Positions 55,885 to 64,000 of a stretch of 64,000 nucleotides of DNA are shown one piece after another. Each line of letters opens with the position of its first letter. Within the stretch, counting starts at the first letter, position 1. The stretch covers positions 56,516 to 120,515 of the forward strand of contig DATMLM010000070.1 in assembly GCA_035570055.1 (NCBI GenBank), in the 5' to 3' direction. The position numbers and the translations under genes were made by a program. Under the pieces are notes generated by a model that made no database searches, had not been told where the DNA came from, and worked only from the letters and a program-made list of their open reading frames with translations. Origin of the DNA: DASRDS01 sp035570055. Lineage in GTDB: Bacteria > Gemmatimonadota > Gemmatimonadetes > Gemmatimonadales > Gemmatimonadaceae.

Positions 55885-56480
55885 CCGACCCGCTCCCGAT
55901 CCGAGATCTGGAGTTCCTCGGCGGGCAAGCGTCGCCGGGTGGGTGGCGGCCGCCGCCCGAGTTGCCGGAAGTCGCGTTTGCGGGACGGTCGAACGTCGGG
56001 AAATCGTCCCTGCTCAACCGTCTCGTTCGTCGCCGCGGCTTTGCCCGGGTCAGTAACACCCCTGGGCGAACGCGCGAGATCAATTTCTTCCGCGTCAATC
56101 ACCAGTTCGTACTCGTTGACCTGCCCGGCTATGGGTACGCACGGGTGTCCAAGGCCGCCAAGGAGGCGTGGCGGCCGCTCATCGAGGGGTATCTCAAAAG
56201 CACGCCCGGGCCGCGTGGCGTGGTCCAACTGCTCGATGTGCGTCGGGAGCCGAGCCCGGATGATCGGCAAATGCTCGATTATCTCGCCGAGACGGGCGTA
56301 CCGACGATCGTTGTCGTGACCAAGATCGATAAGCTGAGCTCGCGGGCCGTAACGGAGCATGTCGAGCGGTTGGGGCGCGAGCTGGAGCTCGATCCCGAGC
56401 AAATCATTCCTTTCAGCGCTGTAACAGGAACCGGACGGGACGAGCTGGCCGACGCGCTCGCCGCACTCGTGTTATCTTGA
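55881..56480 (+). CDS. ysxC: Ribosome biogenesis GTP-binding protein YsxC/EngB
   Basis: This 199-residue GTPase has the P-loop GRSNVGKSS near 35-43, NTPGRTREINFF (switch I and G3 approach), DLPGYGYARV and the TKIDKL G4 motif. It acts in large-subunit assembly. Homologues need the N-terminal residues IRDLEFLGGQAS and PPPELPEVAFAG. The only start ahead of these is CTG at 55881, which overlaps the lon stop as CTGA. The next alternative, TTG at 55962, would delete about 27 conserved residues. Confidence 0.88.
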   Translation: MTDPLPIRDLEFLGGQASPGGWRPPPELPEVAFAGRSNVGKSSLLNRLVRRRGFARVSNTPGRTREINFFRVNHQFVLVDLPGYGYARVSKAAKEAWRPLIEGYLKSTPGPRGVVQLLDVRREPSPDDRQMLDYLAETGVPTIVVVTKIDKLSSRAVTEHVERLGRELELDPEQIIPFSAVTGTGRDELADALAALVLS

Positions 56481-56484
56481 GCCT

Positions 56485-57330
56485 ATGACGTTCCTCCCGC
56501 TGCGCAAGCTGGCCGAGCATCCCTCGTTGCCGCTGGCCCAGGAGTGGCTCGACGGGCTAGCCGATGCTCTCGCGAACCCTGCGGCCGACCGGGCTACGCT
56601 CTGTCGACGAACGTTGGCGGAGCTCTGGTACCCGGCGTACGCGGCGAACTGGGAGACCGCCATCCAGGACACGAAAGTCCCGGCGGGTGTGCGGCTCGCG
56701 TTGGCATCGCTCGATCCGCGTAACATCACGCTCGAGCCCGAGTACTACGCCGAGTGCGATGACGCGCAGTATCAGCCGATCAAGCCACTCTTGTGGCTCT
56801 GGTACTCGTTCGACCGCAGCCCGTTGGGCGGTCAGGACGTCGACCTGGGCGTACGGTTACGGCGTGTCTTGGCGCAGCACATCTTCAAGCGGGTTGGTGA
56901 GAACTTCAAGGCGTTTCAGAACGTCGAATTCTCGTTCGGGTACAACCTCGAGATCGGCGACAACGTCGTCGTGCATCGGAACGTGTTGCTCGATGATCGT
57001 GGTGGGATCATCATCGGGAACAACGTCTCCATCTCTGATTTCGCGAACGTGTATTCGCATACGCATAGCATCGTCGATGGGCGCGAGGTCACGAACGCGG
57101 TGACCCGGCTCGACGACGGCGTGCGCATCACGTACCACGCTACCGTGCTGGCCGGCGTGCACGTGCACTGCCAGGGCATGGTGGGCGCCATGGCTGTCGC
57201 GACGAAGGACGTGCGGGCGTATCACGTCAACGTCGGCATTCCCGCGAAGAGTGTGCGGGTCAAGCCGAACGTGCCGCCGGATTTTCGCGACGAGGACTGC
57301 TTACCCACGTCTCGGCGTCGCGGGTTCTAG
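56485..57330 (+). CDS. Left-handed beta-helix (hexapeptide) acyltransferase
   Basis: This 281-residue protein has an N-terminal helical part (1-130), then hexapeptide repeats forming a left-handed helix: FSFGYNLEIGDNVVVHRNVLL, GGIIIGNNVSISDFANVYSHTHS and VLAGVHVHCQGMVGAMAVAT. The His in SHTHS fits the catalytic base of the LbH acetyltransferases. It may O- or N-acylate a sugar or nucleotide sugar. It lies five bases after ysxC, but the operon relation is uncertain. The ATG start at 56485 is preceded by no strong site. Confidence 0.85.
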   Translation: MTFLPLRKLAEHPSLPLAQEWLDGLADALANPAADRATLCRRTLAELWYPAYAANWETAIQDTKVPAGVRLALASLDPRNITLEPEYYAECDDAQYQPIKPLLWLWYSFDRSPLGGQDVDLGVRLRRVLAQHIFKRVGENFKAFQNVEFSFGYNLEIGDNVVVHRNVLLDDRGGIIIGNNVSISDFANVYSHTHSIVDGREVTNAVTRLDDGVRITYHATVLAGVHVHCQGMVGAMAVATKDVRAYHVNVGIPAKSVRVKPNVPPDFRDEDCLPTSRRRGF

Positions 57331-57347
57331 TCACACAGGCGCTTCGC

Positions 57348-57433
57348 GCACCGTGTACGGTGCTGTTGGCGATTGCAGAACAGGAAGTAGTTGCCGACTG
57401 CAGAATACGAAGTACATCTGCCGACTAGAGAAC
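57348..57433. repeat. Short hairpin and about 2.6 copies of a 25-bp tandem repeat
   Basis: GCACCGT-GT-ACGGTGC is a perfect hairpin at 57348-57363. It is followed by a repeat unit resembling TTGCCGACTGCAGAA..GAAGTA at 57366 and 57391 and a degenerate third near 57417. The block lies between convergent genes and overlaps the Nudix gene end slightly. It may act as a terminator for the acyltransferase gene. Confidence 0.55.
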
Positions 57434-57880
57434 GCGCAGGACGTCTTCTACTACTCCAGCATCACCCGTGTGGAGTAGGTCGACGATGTCATTGAGCGCG
57501 GCACGTGACCTCGGCCACGTGTAGCGCGCGAGCGCTTCGTCTACCGTCAGCCACTCGGCCTGTTGATGTTCGGTGCCGAGCACAACGTGCGAGTCCTCGG
57601 CCACAAATGCGGCGAAGACAACCGCGAGTTGGACCGCTCCGTAGCGGTGCAGATAGAACGGCTGCACGCTGACGTTATACAGGCGTTCTACGACAAGGCC
57701 TGTCTCTTCCCGGACTTCGCGGACCGCGGCGGCTTCGGGGGACTCGCTCGGCTCGATATGACCGTGCACCGTCTCCCAGCTTCCCGGACAGCGCGTGCCC
57801 TCGCGGCGTTGGAGCAGCAGGACGTGCCACGACGGACGGACCACGTAGACGTCCACTACCCCGACGACGATGTCGGTCAT
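57425..57880 (-). CDS. Nudix hydrolase
   Basis: This 151-residue protein has the complete Nudix box at residues 40-62 (G40, E46, then REVREETGL at 54-62). It hydrolyses a nucleoside diphosphate linked to another group. The NUDIX subfamily and substrate are not clear; the flanking FHWEQ-type hints are absent. The ATG overlaps the stop of the response-regulator gene (ATGA), so the two are in one unit. Confidence 0.92.
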   Translation of the reverse strand: MTDIVVGVVDVYVVRPSWHVLLLQRREGTRCPGSWETVHGHIEPSESPEAAAVREVREETGLVVERLYNVSVQPFYLHRYGAVQLAVVFAAFVAEDSHVVLGTEHQQAEWLTVDEALARYTWPRSRAALNDIVDLLHTGDAGVVEDVLRVL

Positions 57881-58248
57881 CCGTCGCGCGACAGGAGCAG
57901 CTTGAGCCGTGCGCCGAGGGCGCGGGGGCGGAATGGCTTTGTCAGGAATTCGTTCGCGCCCATCTTGAGGGCGCGGACCTCCGAGGCCTCATCGCCGTTC
58001 GCGGTCAAGACCAACACGGGGAGCGTGGCGCTCGTACTTCGAGTACGGAGGCGAGACAGCACGTCGTAGCCGTCGAGCACGGGCAGATTGAGGTCGAGCA
58101 CGATGGCATCGGGTGAGAGGCGATCGACCGCGCTCAACGCCTCGGCGCCGTCGGCCGCCTCGGCGACTTCGAAGCCGTCGCGTTCGAGCAGATTCCGAAG
58201 GACCTTACGGAGCGTCTCCTCATCTTCGACCAGGAGTACGAGTGGCAT
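57877..58248 (-). CDS. Single-domain response regulator
   Basis: This 123-residue protein is a receiver domain only: acidic pair VEDEET (9-11), phospho-acceptor D52 in IVLDLNLP, Thr/Ser in LTANGD and Lys in LTKPF near 104. It has no output domain, so it probably acts by protein contact (CheY-like). No kinase is adjacent. It diverges from lspA with their starts overlapping by seven bases. Confidence 0.93.
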   Translation of the reverse strand: MPLVLLVEDEETLRKVLRNLLERDGFEVAEAADGAEALSAVDRLSPDAIVLDLNLPVLDGYDVLSRLRTRSTSATLPVLVLTANGDEASEVRALKMGANEFLTKPFRPRALGARLKLLLSRDG

Positions 58249-58769
58249 CGTCCAACAATACTAAGGCAAAGCGGTACTGGCCGGTGCTCCTGACCGTATT
58301 GTTGCTCGACTGCTCGACCAAACGCCTCGCGGTCGAGGCCTTGTCGCCACCCGATGTGCCGCACGACATCCTGGGCGATGTGTTTCGATTGACCCTCGCC
58401 TACAACCGGGGCGCCGCGACCGGCATTCTCAATCGGGGCGAGTCGCGGTGGCTGTTGACCGCGGCCGCGCTGGTGGTCATTGGCATTCTGTGGCGGGCCT
58501 ATCGGCGGACGGCGCCCAGCGAGACCGCGCGCGTCATTGCGCTGGCCCTGCTGACGGGCGGCGCCCTCGGGAACGTGATCGACCGCGTGCGGTGGTCGCG
58601 TGGCGTGGTCGACTTCGTGGACCTCGGCGTGGGCTCCCTGCGGTTCTGGACGTTCAACGTGGCGGACGTTGCCGTCACGGTTGGCGCGTTCCTCCTCGCC
58701 TGGGTGCTACAGCACCGGCCAGAGGGCGCGATCGAGGTCGAATGCGAACGTCCAGGCGCCCCGTCGTAG
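58242..58769 (+). CDS. lspA: Lipoprotein signal peptidase (signal peptidase II)
   Basis: This 175-residue membrane protein has four hydrophobic segments, LLLDCSTKRL in the first, NRGAATGIL, catalytic Asp in GNVIDRVRW (near 112) and Asp in GVVDFVDLG (near 125), then FNVADVAVTVG. It cleaves prolipoproteins such as PstS2. The GTG at 58242 has GGAG at a six-base spacing. The C-terminus overlaps the convergent barrel gene by 63 bases. Confidence 0.93.
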   Translation: MASSNNTKAKRYWPVLLTVLLLDCSTKRLAVEALSPPDVPHDILGDVFRLTLAYNRGAATGILNRGESRWLLTAAALVVIGILWRAYRRTAPSETARVIALALLTGGALGNVIDRVRWSRGVVDFVDLGVGSLRFWTFNVADVAVTVGAFLLAWVLQHRPEGAIEVECERPGAPS

Positions 58770-60683
58770 GCCGCGCGCGACGTCGAACCGTACGAGGTTG
58801 AAGAGGGCCAGTACGCCTAGACCGGCGGACGGATAGTAGCCATCGCCGGATGTGTACAGCACGTGTACGAACGGGGCGAGCGTCACCGTTCTCGGGCTGG
58901 TTCCATAGCGGCCCAAGGTGATCCCGGGGGCAGGAATCGGGAACTGCCATTCTATGTGTTCCGTCGCTCCCGCCCGGCCAACAAACTCGTGGTACGCATA
59001 GCCAGGGCCCGTGATCGGCCCTCCTAAAAACACATCATCTTGTATTGGGACCGGGCCGGCGGTGACTCCGGCGAGCGTTGTTCGCGTGACCAACCTATCG
59101 GCGCCCTCCGGGCGCTCGACCGACAGGACTGCGCTCGCTCGGGCAAACGTGCCGAATGCGCCAGTGAACGCGGCGTCGAGGCGGATGTCCGTGCCAAGGG
59201 GACCTGGGGAGGTAGGGCGGGAGACGGTAAGGGAGGGCATCGTCTGCCAGAGGGAGACGGCGGGAACAGTAGGAGCGAAGTGGCCTGACGTCGGGTGCGC
59301 GCGGACGGCCAACGAGTCCTGGCGTTCGCGGCGGATGCCGAGCTGCCAAGTGAAGCCGGCCAAAGTGGGCAAGACAACGAAGGCGGCGACCCCACGCGTG
59401 TCATACGGATCGGTATGGTCGGCTCCGAATTCTTGTGCCGCGAGACTATTGATTAGACGGGAACCCTCCGAGATATCACCTGCATCTCGATAGTCTCGAT
59501 AAGCGGAGAGCGTGAGCCAGTTCCACGACAGGTCAGCCTCGCCTTTCGCTTGGTGATCGGCGAACCCATAGCGCGCTCGAGCGGTGGCCGAGAAGCCGTA
59601 GCCGAAGTGTTGGGTAAGGCCGGCGCCGAGGGCCAGGCCTTCGGCGCGGTCGACGCGGACGAAGTCGGATGCGGAGCGCGCGGCGATGGCCGTCTCGGTC
59701 ACGTGACGGACGCCGTAGTCCCGGGCGTAGCCCTCGAGGCGCGCGACATCGGCGTCGGTGACGACATGTGATCCGGTTTCGAGCGAGTCGAGGATGTCGC
59801 CGTGCCACGGGTACTGTTGAAGATGCGTCGCATCGACCGAGACGATTTCGGCACCGCCAAAGAACGACGGCACCCCCCGATTCACGACATACTGCGCGAT
59901 CTCCCAGTGGGAGCGGATGATCCCGCGGGCCGGCGCATCCAGCCACGTGCCCGTGCGGCGGATTTCTATCTCCTGGCGGTTCGGGAGCCAAAATCGCCCG
60001 TCGACGAGCGCGTTCTCGAGCGCGACCGAGATGCCCTCGAGCTCGGGCTGGAGGAAGGCACGGCGGGTGAAGTCGAACACCATGCGTACGACCTGGCCTT
60101 CGCGCGGTTCGATATAGATTGCGCCGACGATACCGGCCGAGTTTGGATCATGCGGACGTACCAGGACCCGGTACACGCGAACGGGTGGGGGTGAAATAGT
60201 TAGCGAGTCGTCGATCGCGAAGTCGTAGAGCGCGAGTCCTGCGCGCGAGAGCGGGTGGGGCACATCTTTCACCTCGTCCCCTTCCCCCAACCGGATCGCA
60301 TCGGGGAAATTATTTTGCACGATGCCGAGGTGATCACGGTGGTAGACGATGTCCGTGGGGAGCAGCAGCGTGTCGCGTCGTCCCTCGATAATCTGCTTGC
60401 TGAAGTTCGGTGCCCGCCAATAGACTTCGAGCGCGAGCTGGTCGGCGCGGACGATTCTGGGCGGTTCGCGGAGCCCGTCTCCGAGTTGCGCCAGAAACGT
60501 CACGTAGCCGTGGGCCGTCGCGTGGTAGTCGACCAGTCCGGTATCGGCGAGCTGGCGCGTACGGAGAGCGGTCGCGCGTTCGACCAGGGCGCGCGCTTCG
60601 GCGCTGTTCCATACTTGAGCCTCGACGACCCCCGCCAGTGACAGCGACATGATGGCACACGCGGCCAGCCCCTTGTTGAACAT
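58707..60683 (-). CDS. Outer-membrane beta-barrel protein (surface-antigen/D15- or DUF5686-like)
   Basis: This 658-residue protein has a signal peptide (MFNKGLAACAIMSLSLAGVVEA). The N-terminal half (about 25-330) is a mixed domain with YHATAHGYVTFLAQLGDG and SHWEIAQYVVNRG. The C-terminal half has repeated beta strands that end with RRGAWTFAFDLDRALWPVL, like Omp85-type barrels. The POTRA repeats of BamA are not obvious. A longer frame upstream adds over 100 unrelated residues, so the ATG at 60683 is used; it shares CATG with the trpE start. The role is unknown, perhaps in envelope assembly. Confidence 0.68.
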   Translation of the reverse strand: MFNKGLAACAIMSLSLAGVVEAQVWNSAEARALVERATALRTRQLADTGLVDYHATAHGYVTFLAQLGDGLREPPRIVRADQLALEVYWRAPNFSKQIIEGRRDTLLLPTDIVYHRDHLGIVQNNFPDAIRLGEGDEVKDVPHPLSRAGLALYDFAIDDSLTISPPPVRVYRVLVRPHDPNSAGIVGAIYIEPREGQVVRMVFDFTRRAFLQPELEGISVALENALVDGRFWLPNRQEIEIRRTGTWLDAPARGIIRSHWEIAQYVVNRGVPSFFGGAEIVSVDATHLQQYPWHGDILDSLETGSHVVTDADVARLEGYARDYGVRHVTETAIAARSASDFVRVDRAEGLALGAGLTQHFGYGFSATARARYGFADHQAKGEADLSWNWLTLSAYRDYRDAGDISEGSRLINSLAAQEFGADHTDPYDTRGVAAFVVLPTLAGFTWQLGIRRERQDSLAVRAHPTSGHFAPTVPAVSLWQTMPSLTVSRPTSPGPLGTDIRLDAAFTGAFGTFARASAVLSVERPEGADRLVTRTTLAGVTAGPVPIQDDVFLGGPITGPGYAYHEFVGRAGATEHIEWQFPIPAPGITLGRYGTSPRTVTLAPFVHVLYTSGDGYYPSAGLGVLALFNLVRFDVARGLRRGAWTFAFDLDRALWPVL

Positions 60684-62208
60684 GCCCGGATTTGAGCGAT
60701 TCTGCGCGCTGGCGCAAGCCGTCGGCCCCGCGGGTGGCGTGATCCCGGTCTGGCGGGACTGCTTACTGGACACCGACACCGCCGTGTCGGCGTTCGCGAA
60801 GCTCCGGCGCGGACCGTTCGCGTTCCTGCTCGAATCCGCTCCAGCGGGTTCTGAGACCTGGTCGCGGTACACGTTTATGGGGACCGAGCCGAGAAGCGCC
60901 TGGCGGCTGACGGATGGGGTTGTGGAAGATTGGACGCCGGAGCGCGGGTGGCACGGCGCGCGGCGTCCCGCCGACCCCCTGGCCGACCTCGACGCCGTTT
61001 TGGCTCGTGACACACCGCCGCCGCTCGGCGAGCTCGAGGCGGAGCTCGGGGCGTTCTGGGGTGGCGCCGTCGGCTACTTCGGCTACGACGTCGTGCGATA
61101 TATCGAGCATCTGGCGTCTCCGCCACCGGCGGGTCTGCGCGTGCCTGACGCGATCTTCGTCATGACGCGGGGTGTCGTCATCATCGACAACTTTCGCGCG
61201 CGGGCTCGCGTTGTCATGAGCGTCCCCGTTTCGGGCGATCTCTCGAGCCACGAGATTCGCTCACGCTACGACGCGGCGCTCGCGGACATCGAGGCGACGC
61301 TGGCGCGCCTGCGGGCGTCACAGGCGCTCGAGCCACTCGATCTCGATCCCTCGGCTCCGCCAGCGACTGGACGCTCGACATATGCCCGGCAGGATTACAT
61401 GCGCGACGTCGAGCGCATTCGCGAGTATGTCTTTGCCGGGGATTGTTTTCAGGCCGAGCTCGGACGGCGTATCGATGTCGATCATGATTTTCCATCGGCT
61501 GCTTTGTACAGGGCGCTGCGGGCCATCAATCCCTCACCGTACATGTTTCATCTCATCCTCGATGGGGTCGAATTGGTGGGCAGCTCGCCAGAGGTGCATG
61601 TGCGTGTCGCGGATGGGAAAGTGACGTTGAGGCCCATCGCGGGGACACGTCCACGAGGGAAGACGGCGGCGGAGGATGAAGCGCTGAGTGCGGAGCTCAT
61701 TGCCGACGAGAAAGAGCGGGCCGAGCACGTCATGCTCGTGGATCTGTGCCGCAATGATATTGGGCGCATCGCCGAGTTCGGGTCAGTGAGCGTGACCGAG
61801 CTCATGAAGATCGAGCGATACTCGCATGTGCTTCACATTGTGAGCCAGGTCGAAGGGACTATTGCCGGCGATGCGAATGCGCTGAGTGTGTTCCGCGCGA
61901 CCTTCCCCGCGGGAACGCTGTCCGGGGCGCCCAAGGTGAGAGCGATGGAGATCATCGACGAGCTCGAGCCGGAGCGGCGCGGGCCGTATGGCGGCGCGGT
62001 CGGTTACGTCGCCGCGGGAGGCCGTCGCATGGACCTCGCGATCACGATCCGGACCTGCATCATCGCCAACGGCATGGCATCCGTGCAGGTCGCCGCCGGC
62101 ATCGTGGCCGATTCCGATCCCGCGCGCGAGTGGGAGGAGACCGAGAATAAGGCGCGGGCGCTACTGACCGCTATCGGACAGGTGCGGGCGGCATGCCGTT
62201 CAAGCTGA
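60682..62208 (+). CDS. trpE: Anthranilate synthase component I
   Basis: This 508-residue enzyme has the tryptophan-binding LLES motif at 49-52 and the chorismate-binding core: AFWGGAVGYFGYDVVRY, IAGTRPRGKT, DLCRNDIGRI and FPAGTLSGAPKVRAMEIID. The usual FQVVLSQR segment reads FQAELGRR, so one conserved Ser is Gly; the effect is unclear. It makes anthranilate from chorismate with TrpG. The ATG at 60682 matches family N-termini. TrpG is not in the window. A para-aminobenzoate synthase (PabB) cannot be fully excluded, but the LLES motif supports TrpE. Confidence 0.88.
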   Translation: MPGFERFCALAQAVGPAGGVIPVWRDCLLDTDTAVSAFAKLRRGPFAFLLESAPAGSETWSRYTFMGTEPRSAWRLTDGVVEDWTPERGWHGARRPADPLADLDAVLARDTPPPLGELEAELGAFWGGAVGYFGYDVVRYIEHLASPPPAGLRVPDAIFVMTRGVVIIDNFRARARVVMSVPVSGDLSSHEIRSRYDAALADIEATLARLRASQALEPLDLDPSAPPATGRSTYARQDYMRDVERIREYVFAGDCFQAELGRRIDVDHDFPSAALYRALRAINPSPYMFHLILDGVELVGSSPEVHVRVADGKVTLRPIAGTRPRGKTAAEDEALSAELIADEKERAEHVMLVDLCRNDIGRIAEFGSVSVTELMKIERYSHVLHIVSQVEGTIAGDANALSVFRATFPAGTLSGAPKVRAMEIIDELEPERRGPYGGAVGYVAAGGRRMDLAITIRTCIIANGMASVQVAAGIVADSDPAREWEETENKARALLTAIGQVRAACRSS

Positions 62209-63755
62209 CGAGCGTCGGCGGGGAGCACGAGCAAACGTTCGACCTCCCCGCGGGGTCGACCATGGTGGTCGGCCGGGCGCTCACCAGCGACATCCCCGTG
62301 TTCGATCCCACCATCTCGAGGCGGCACGCCGAGCTCGTGGCAGGGGACGACGCCGTCGAGGTTCGGGATCTCGGGTCGAGTAACGGCACCTATCTGAACG
62401 GCGGGCGCATCGAGACGGCGCGGTTGGCATCCGGCGACGTCATCTCGTTTGGGAAGGTGCCGTTCAAGGTCACGCAGCTGACGCCGTCGCTCGAGCACGT
62501 TGTCCCACCTGCACCGCCTGCGCTGGCCACGCCGCCCAAGGGCGCGACGATCGTCCGGCAGCTGCCGGCCACCGATGGCGCGGTGCTTGGCATCACGCAC
62601 CCGACGGGATCAGACGAGCAGCGCTCGGCCAAGAAGCTGGCGCTGTTGTTGGAAGTCTCGAAAGGGCTGACGCGGACGGTCGACACGGGGGCCCTTCTCG
62701 ATACTATCGCTGGTTTTTGTCTGCAGATATTCGACGTCGACTACGTGTCGATACTGCTCGACAACGTTCCGAAAGTCTCGCGGGATCGACATGGTACGGC
62801 CGCTCAGAGAACCGTGCCGCAGTCCATCGTGAGAACAGCGGTGCAGGATAAAGTCGGGATTTTGTCTGATAACGCGCCCGAGGACATGAGATTTGGCGGG
62901 CAGTCGATTCTCATGCAGCGCGTCAGATCGACCATGTGCGCGCCGCTCGTCGGGAGCGAGGGGCGGGTGCTGGGCGTGCTCTACGTGGACAATGTTACGT
63001 CTACGCATCGCTTCGGCGAGGACGATCTCGACTTTCTGATCGCGTTTGCATCAATTGCCGCGGCCGCCATTGAGAACGGGCAGTTCTCGGAGCGCATCCG
63101 GCAAGAGCTGATTGTGCGGAGTAACTTCGAGCGATACTTCGCGCCGAGTCTCGCGGCGAGAATCGCGACGTCGCTCGATGCCGTGAAGCTCGGGGGCGAT
63201 AAGCGGCCCATCGCCGTGCTGTTCAGTGACATTCGAGGGTTTACGGCGCTGTCGGAGACGATGAAGCCCGATGACATGGCGACGCTGCTCTCCGAGTATT
63301 TCACGGAGATGGTCGATTGCGTGTTCCGACACGGCGGCACGCTGGACAAGTTCATGGGTGACGCCGTCATGGCGCAGTGGGGCGCGCCGATCGGCACGAA
63401 CGACGATGCCGATCGCGCGATGCGGGCGGCGGTGGACATGATGCGCGCGCTGGAGCAGCTGAACGTGAAGTGGCTCGCGGCAGGGCGGCCGGCGCTCGGC
63501 ATCGGCATTGGGCTCAATTTCGGGGAGGCATTCGCCGGGAATATCGGCTCGGAGCGCCGGCTCGAGTTCACCGTGATCGGCGACACCGTCAATACCGCTA
63601 GCCGCCTCTGCGCGGTGGCGGAGGCGGGGGAAATCCTCCTCAGCGACGAGATTCGCCGCGCCCTGCGCCGGCCGCCTGTCCTCGAGGAGCGCGCGCCCCT
63701 CGAGCTCAAGGGCAAGGCGCACCCCGTGCCGGTCTATCACGTCGTGCGCCAGTAG
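62193..63755 (+). CDS. FHA-GAF-adenylate cyclase signalling protein
   Basis: This 520-residue protein has an FHA domain (about 1-95, VVGRALTSDIPV, SRRHAELV and SSNGTYLNG), a GAF domain (about 150-310, ending NVTSTHRFGEDDLDFLIAFA) and a class III nucleotide cyclase domain (about 325-520). The metal-binding Asp are in LFSDIRGFTAL (near 344) and FMGDAVMAQWG (near 388), with FTVIGDTVNTASRL near 465. It should make cyclic AMP in response to a phosphopeptide and a small ligand. The ATG overlaps trpE by 16 bases. No membrane segment is present. Confidence 0.92.
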   Translation: MPFKLTSVGGEHEQTFDLPAGSTMVVGRALTSDIPVFDPTISRRHAELVAGDDAVEVRDLGSSNGTYLNGGRIETARLASGDVISFGKVPFKVTQLTPSLEHVVPPAPPALATPPKGATIVRQLPATDGAVLGITHPTGSDEQRSAKKLALLLEVSKGLTRTVDTGALLDTIAGFCLQIFDVDYVSILLDNVPKVSRDRHGTAAQRTVPQSIVRTAVQDKVGILSDNAPEDMRFGGQSILMQRVRSTMCAPLVGSEGRVLGVLYVDNVTSTHRFGEDDLDFLIAFASIAAAAIENGQFSERIRQELIVRSNFERYFAPSLAARIATSLDAVKLGGDKRPIAVLFSDIRGFTALSETMKPDDMATLLSEYFTEMVDCVFRHGGTLDKFMGDAVMAQWGAPIGTNDDADRAMRAAVDMMRALEQLNVKWLAAGRPALGIGIGLNFGEAFAGNIGSERRLEFTVIGDTVNTASRLCAVAEAGEILLSDEIRRALRRPPVLEERAPLELKGKAHPVPVYHVVRQ

Positions 63756-63759
63756 GGGC

Positions 63760-64000
63760 GTGCATGCACTCGGGCGCCGCGCGGCGGCGCCGCCACCTCC
63801 GGGGTACACGCGCATCCGAGCTCACGGCGTCGATGGCGTGGTGTGGGCTTCGCTCGCGGACGCGTTGTCGGCCGCGCTCGCGGATGGCACCCTTTACGAC
63901 TACGCACGCGTACACACTCAGCGCCCGCCGTTCTTGGGGCGTGGGCCAGCGTACGCACTCAGCATCGACGACACCCGCCTCGTCGTACGACACGTGCGCC
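63760..64000 (+). CDS. Kdo-kinase/WaaP-like lipopolysaccharide kinase (partial, 5' part)
   Basis: A GTG at 63760, four bases after the cyclase stop, opens a frame of at least 80 residues that runs off the window. It ends with PFLGRGPAYALSIDDTRLVVRHVR, which matches the start of the KdkA/WaaP kinase fold (GRG...L...VVRHYRRGG). These kinases phosphorylate Kdo or heptose in the lipopolysaccharide core, which fits a Gram-negative host. The catalytic residues lie outside the window. Confidence 0.7.
   Translation, partial: MHALGRRAAAPPPPGYTRIRAHGVDGVVWASLADALSAALADGTLYDYARVHTQRPPFLGRGPAYALSIDDTRLVVRHVR

Overview
This is a high-GC, gene-dense bacterial chromosome window with about 57 protein genes (two cut by the window edges), one tRNA and no recognisable insertion sequence, phage or CRISPR array. 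The host is Gram-negative: it has TolC, two porins, a further outer-membrane barrel, lipoprotein signal peptidase and the start of a Kdo-kinase-like gene. Gene order and protein style (rimM-rpsP-ffh, duplicated Lon, tig-clpP-clpX-lon-ysxC, FHA/cyclase proteins) suggest a Gemmatimonadota-like organism. That placement is inference, not proof.

Layout. 1-6.4 kb: rimM (partial), rpsP and ffh on minus; a first lon and a DUF445 membrane protein on plus. 6.4-9.1 kb: a minus-strand operon of a Clp-like ATPase reduced to one AAA+ module, a HExxH metalloprotease and a small Hcp-like protein. 9.2-13.5 kb: prepilin peptidase, TrmH-family methyltransferase, thiD, purine nucleoside phosphorylase and adenosine deaminase. 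13.7-16.9 kb: phoB-phoR-pstS1. 17-27 kb: TolC-MFP-RND efflux operon, a LysR regulator and a second, closely similar RND pump in inverted orientation. 27-31.7 kb: DUF1634/TauE pair, HTH-TOBE regulator, a proteobacterial-type porin and a second barrel. 32-38.9 kb: pstS2-pstC-pstA-pstB1-pstB2-phoU-ppx, nearly every pair overlapping. 38.9-45.4 kb: a minus-strand run of rhomboid, deoC, ppk1, ECF sigma factor, membrane protein with an external glycogen-binding-like domain, secreted helical protein and barrel with a second such domain. 45.5-56.5 kb: proteostasis block dnaK, htrA, tRNA-Leu(UAG), tig, clpP, clpX, second lon, ysxC. 56.5-64 kb: hexapeptide acyltransferase, Nudix, single-domain response regulator, lspA, outer-membrane barrel, trpE, FHA-GAF-adenylate cyclase, partial Kdo kinase.

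How the genes work together. The main theme is phosphate: PhoB/PhoR sense limitation, PstSCAB imports phosphate, PhoU couples transport to signalling, and Ppx and Ppk1 degrade and make polyphosphate. The sigma factor with sugar-binding-domain partners overlaps ppk1 and converges on ppx, so it may belong to this network. It is the best candidate for an undescribed system here. The second theme is protein quality control.

Non-coding structure is also notable: four tandem ~58-bp hairpin units after dnaK, a 43-bp tandem repeat before clpP, a 14-bp inverted repeat running into the tRNA-Leu 5' end, and several divergent gene pairs whose start codons touch or overlap.
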